This document shows, one piece after another, positions 47,620 to 64,000 of a stretch of 64,000 bases of DNA; the stretch's first letter is position 1; each line of letters begins with the position of its first letter. Both the position numbers and the translations under genes were made by a program. Source of the DNA: Lamellibrachia columna (Eukaryota > Annelida > Polychaeta > Sabellida > Siboglinidae); assembly GCA_963662155.1 (NCBI GenBank), contig OY759271.1, forward strand, positions 35,329,527 through 35,393,526, in the 5' to 3' direction. The notes beneath the pieces were generated by a model. That model saw only the letters and a list, made by a program, of their open reading frames with translations. It did not search any database and was not told where the DNA came from.

Positions 47620-48960
47620 TTATTACGAGGTTAGGCCGGTCCACGGTGTGGCGCCACTGCTATAGGCTGGGCGCCAGCAATAATTTTATTTCACACCGAA
47701 CGTGGTGGACAAGAAAAACCATTAAAATTTGTTATGGTTAATCCGTGTGTGGGTCTGTCCGTGTCAGATATCTGTCAATTGTTTTTTTTTTGCAAATATA
47801 TACAATGTTTCAGTGATATTCTTGACCATCTGTTTATATAATATGTAGTCATAGTAAATATTATATGCACTATAATAAAATTGTATACAATTATATATCA
47901 CGCCAAACCTCATGTCATTTTTTTTAAAAGGAGGGTTTTGGTATACACAATCAGCTGGGGATTATTTCTGAAAAATTTTAATTACACAAAATTATCTCAA
48001 AAGGGTGGTTTGTTCGAACCCCACACACTTCCCCCTATATATATAATTTTGTTCAAATACTTAGATCGATTCACACATTTTTAATTGCACTGTATATGTT
48101 ACAAAATAGATATTGTTTGCCCATTAAACTGCCTGCACTGTCAACATAATTTGTGCACATGCACTATGTCTCTTCTCAGCCAATGGCAGGCTAGGCTGAG
48201 ATGTTTCAAGAAACAATAAATTAGAGAAGCCAACACAGTTTATGTAATGATGATGGACATTTATTTTCAACTTGTTGCACCAAACCTGATTGGGCTTGGA
48301 ACTATTCTTACACACAATATTCATAAATCCTTTGAGACTGGCGTGTGAACACAGACTAAAACATGATCATTTCATTCATAGTTAGGTTACGTCTTACTAC
48401 CCAGTGTTTCATATAAAGCAAGGAACCGTCCTGAACAATTTGATGGCAATGCCTGTTTGAATGTGTGAGAACAATTCCATTTTAATTAGCTAAATGCATG
48501 GAAGACAGGACAGGCTGACTACAGTAGATGTACAGAGTGAACAGTGACCACACAGCTTACACCTTAGGGAAGCCCTTTCACGTGTATACCTATTTACCAT
48601 AAATATGGTACTAAAATATGTTCAATTCATTTAGTCAACACAGGATGTTACTTCTTTTAAATAACACATATACCACATATAAAATTGCCACTATTTGGCG
48701 ATGATGATTCTTTCATTCTTCCGTTTCTGACAATGAGAGACTTGCAATGGGATAGAAGTTTGTAAATGCACAATTCTGTCCACTGGCATTTGGAGCCACC
48801 TATAAAAGATATGTCAGGAAGGGCGGGTACTTGAATAGGTTATGTTGGAAATATCAACAATCACACCATGTCTAACCGCAGTGTTTTCATGACAATCAAC
48901 AAGGGAAACAAACTATATAACATTTGTGTACCAGGAATAAAAGCAAAGCGAGGCCACACT
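47620..48960. other. Intergenic stretch between ISOC2-like and BLTP3
   Basis: Contains the presumed ISOC2 promoter just above 47,547 (locally GC-rich with repeated ggcgcca near 47,651-47,672, no TATA). No gene recognised in the rest. Confidence 0.4.
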
Positions 48961-48966
48961 GTTGAG

Positions 48967-48972
48967 TTTATT
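48967..48972 (-). promoter_or_regulatory. Candidate BLTP3 polyadenylation signal
   Basis: AATAAA on the - strand about 440 nt beyond the BLTP3 stop. Confidence 0.35.
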
Positions 48973-49104
48973 GTGATGATGGACCACTACATCTGCAAAA
49001 ATACCTGCATGCTGCATTCTGAAAACTACCAACATTTGCACAAGGTTTCGAAAAACCTTCCTCCGAAACAGAAAAAAGTCTGAGATCAGATTCTCTATTT
49101 GTGG

Positions 49105-49310
49105 CTGCAATGTGTATGTGTGTGTGCATGTGTGCATGCATGTGTATATTAGAGTGTGTGCATGTGTATTATATATATATATACACACACATACACTGTA
49201 TATATACACACATACACGCACGCACGCACGCACGCACGCACGCACGTACACACACACACATACATACAAACACATAATATACATACACACTCACACACAT
49301 ATATAATATT
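49105..49310. repeat. Mixed TG/TA/CA/CACG microsatellites in presumed BLTP3 3' UTR
   Basis: Several adjoining simple repeats, including cgcacgcacgcacg at 49,216-49,245. They create a spurious 125-codon - strand frame. Confidence 0.8.
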
Positions 49311-49407
49311 CTCTTTATAAGCCCAAGCACATCAAGCACAAGTATAATAGAGAGTTACAATAAGTAAGCCATTCTGGCATGACCCTGACAGAAAGACTTA
49401 CTGTCTC

Positions 49408-63792
<14,385 letters not shown>

Positions 63793-63799
63793 CTGCAGT

Positions 63800-64000
63800 C
63801 ACACCAGTGTGTGGAGACCACATGGGAGGAAGATGGTGTCAGAAGTTGGATGGAGACCACGTGGGAGGACAATGGTGTCAGAAGTTGGATGGAGACCACG
63901 TGGGAGGACAATGGCGTCAGAAGTTGGATGGAGACCACGTGGGAGGACAATGGCGTCAGAAGTTGGATGGAGACCACGTGGGAGGACAATGGCATCAGAA
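63800..64000. repeat. 39-bp minisatellite beside a BLTP3 acceptor, cut by window edge
   Basis: At least four and a half copies of a 39-bp unit (gtcagaagttggatggagac plus cacgtgggaggacaatggc), continuing past base 64,000. On the gene strand it is pyrimidine-rich and ends only about 10 bp before the acceptor of the 63,792 exon. Confidence 0.93.

Noticed and set aside
48868..49290. Short + and - frames at the BLTP3 3' end as separate genes
   Set aside because: They lie in the presumed 3' UTR and run into microsatellites; no motif.

Overview
This is animal nuclear DNA. Genes have GT-AG introns, a signal-peptide or presequence exon comes first, and the gene set (H6PD, PCYOX1-like, DIABLO, ISOC2-like, BLTP3) is typical of bilaterians. 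The very high load of minisatellites, CA/TA microsatellites, a tRNA-derived SINE and decayed LINEs suits a marine invertebrate, probably a lophotrochozoan such as a mollusc; that placement is inference. Protein families are named from recalled family features; no database search was run.

Layout. 1-15,800: no recognisable gene; dominated by tandem arrays (33, 26, 27, 17, 6, 50 and 21 bp units), with possible promoter-like patches near 9.64 and 12.2 kb. 16,032-24,640 (-): H6PD, the ER fusion of glucose-6-phosphate dehydrogenase and 6-phosphogluconolactonase, 4 coding exons, 800 aa. Its second intron holds an intronless gene on the other strand (19,903-20,223) and a broken copy of it. 24.6-29.6 kb: intergenic, with SINE remnants. 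29,607-about 35,859 (-): prenylcysteine oxidase-like FAD enzyme, 5 exons, with two related hAT-like MITEs in its first intron. 36.2-37.8 kb: three decayed LINE fragments. 37,953-42,935 (+): Smac/DIABLO, 5 exons, 241 aa. 44,550-47,547 (-): ISOC2-like isochorismatase-domain hydrolase, 4 exons, 195 aa, tail-to-tail with DIABLO. 49,408-63,792 (-): the 3' ten exons of BLTP3 (UHRF1BP1/UHRF1BP1L), a bridge-like lipid transfer protein; its N-terminus lies beyond the window.

The most striking observation is in BLTP3. A 51-bp minisatellite at about 58,808-60,133 is built from the 3' end of an intron plus the first 38 nt of the following exon. The real 3' splice site is therefore present as 26 tandem copies in perfect 51-bp register, 24 of them with an intact AG. 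The unit is a multiple of three and has no stop codon in this frame, so every acceptor choice keeps the reading frame and differs by multiples of 17 residues. Other notable points: DIABLO has no alanine where the IAP-binding motif should start; a retroelement tail abuts a BLTP3 donor site; one BLTP3 intron appears to be GC-AG; MITEs carry intact target-site duplications; and the 50-bp satellite shows higher-order structure.

The genes are not a pathway cluster; they look like ordinary animal housekeeping genes (ER NADPH supply, prenylcysteine breakdown, apoptosis control, a small hydrolase, lipid transport) separated by repeat-rich DNA.
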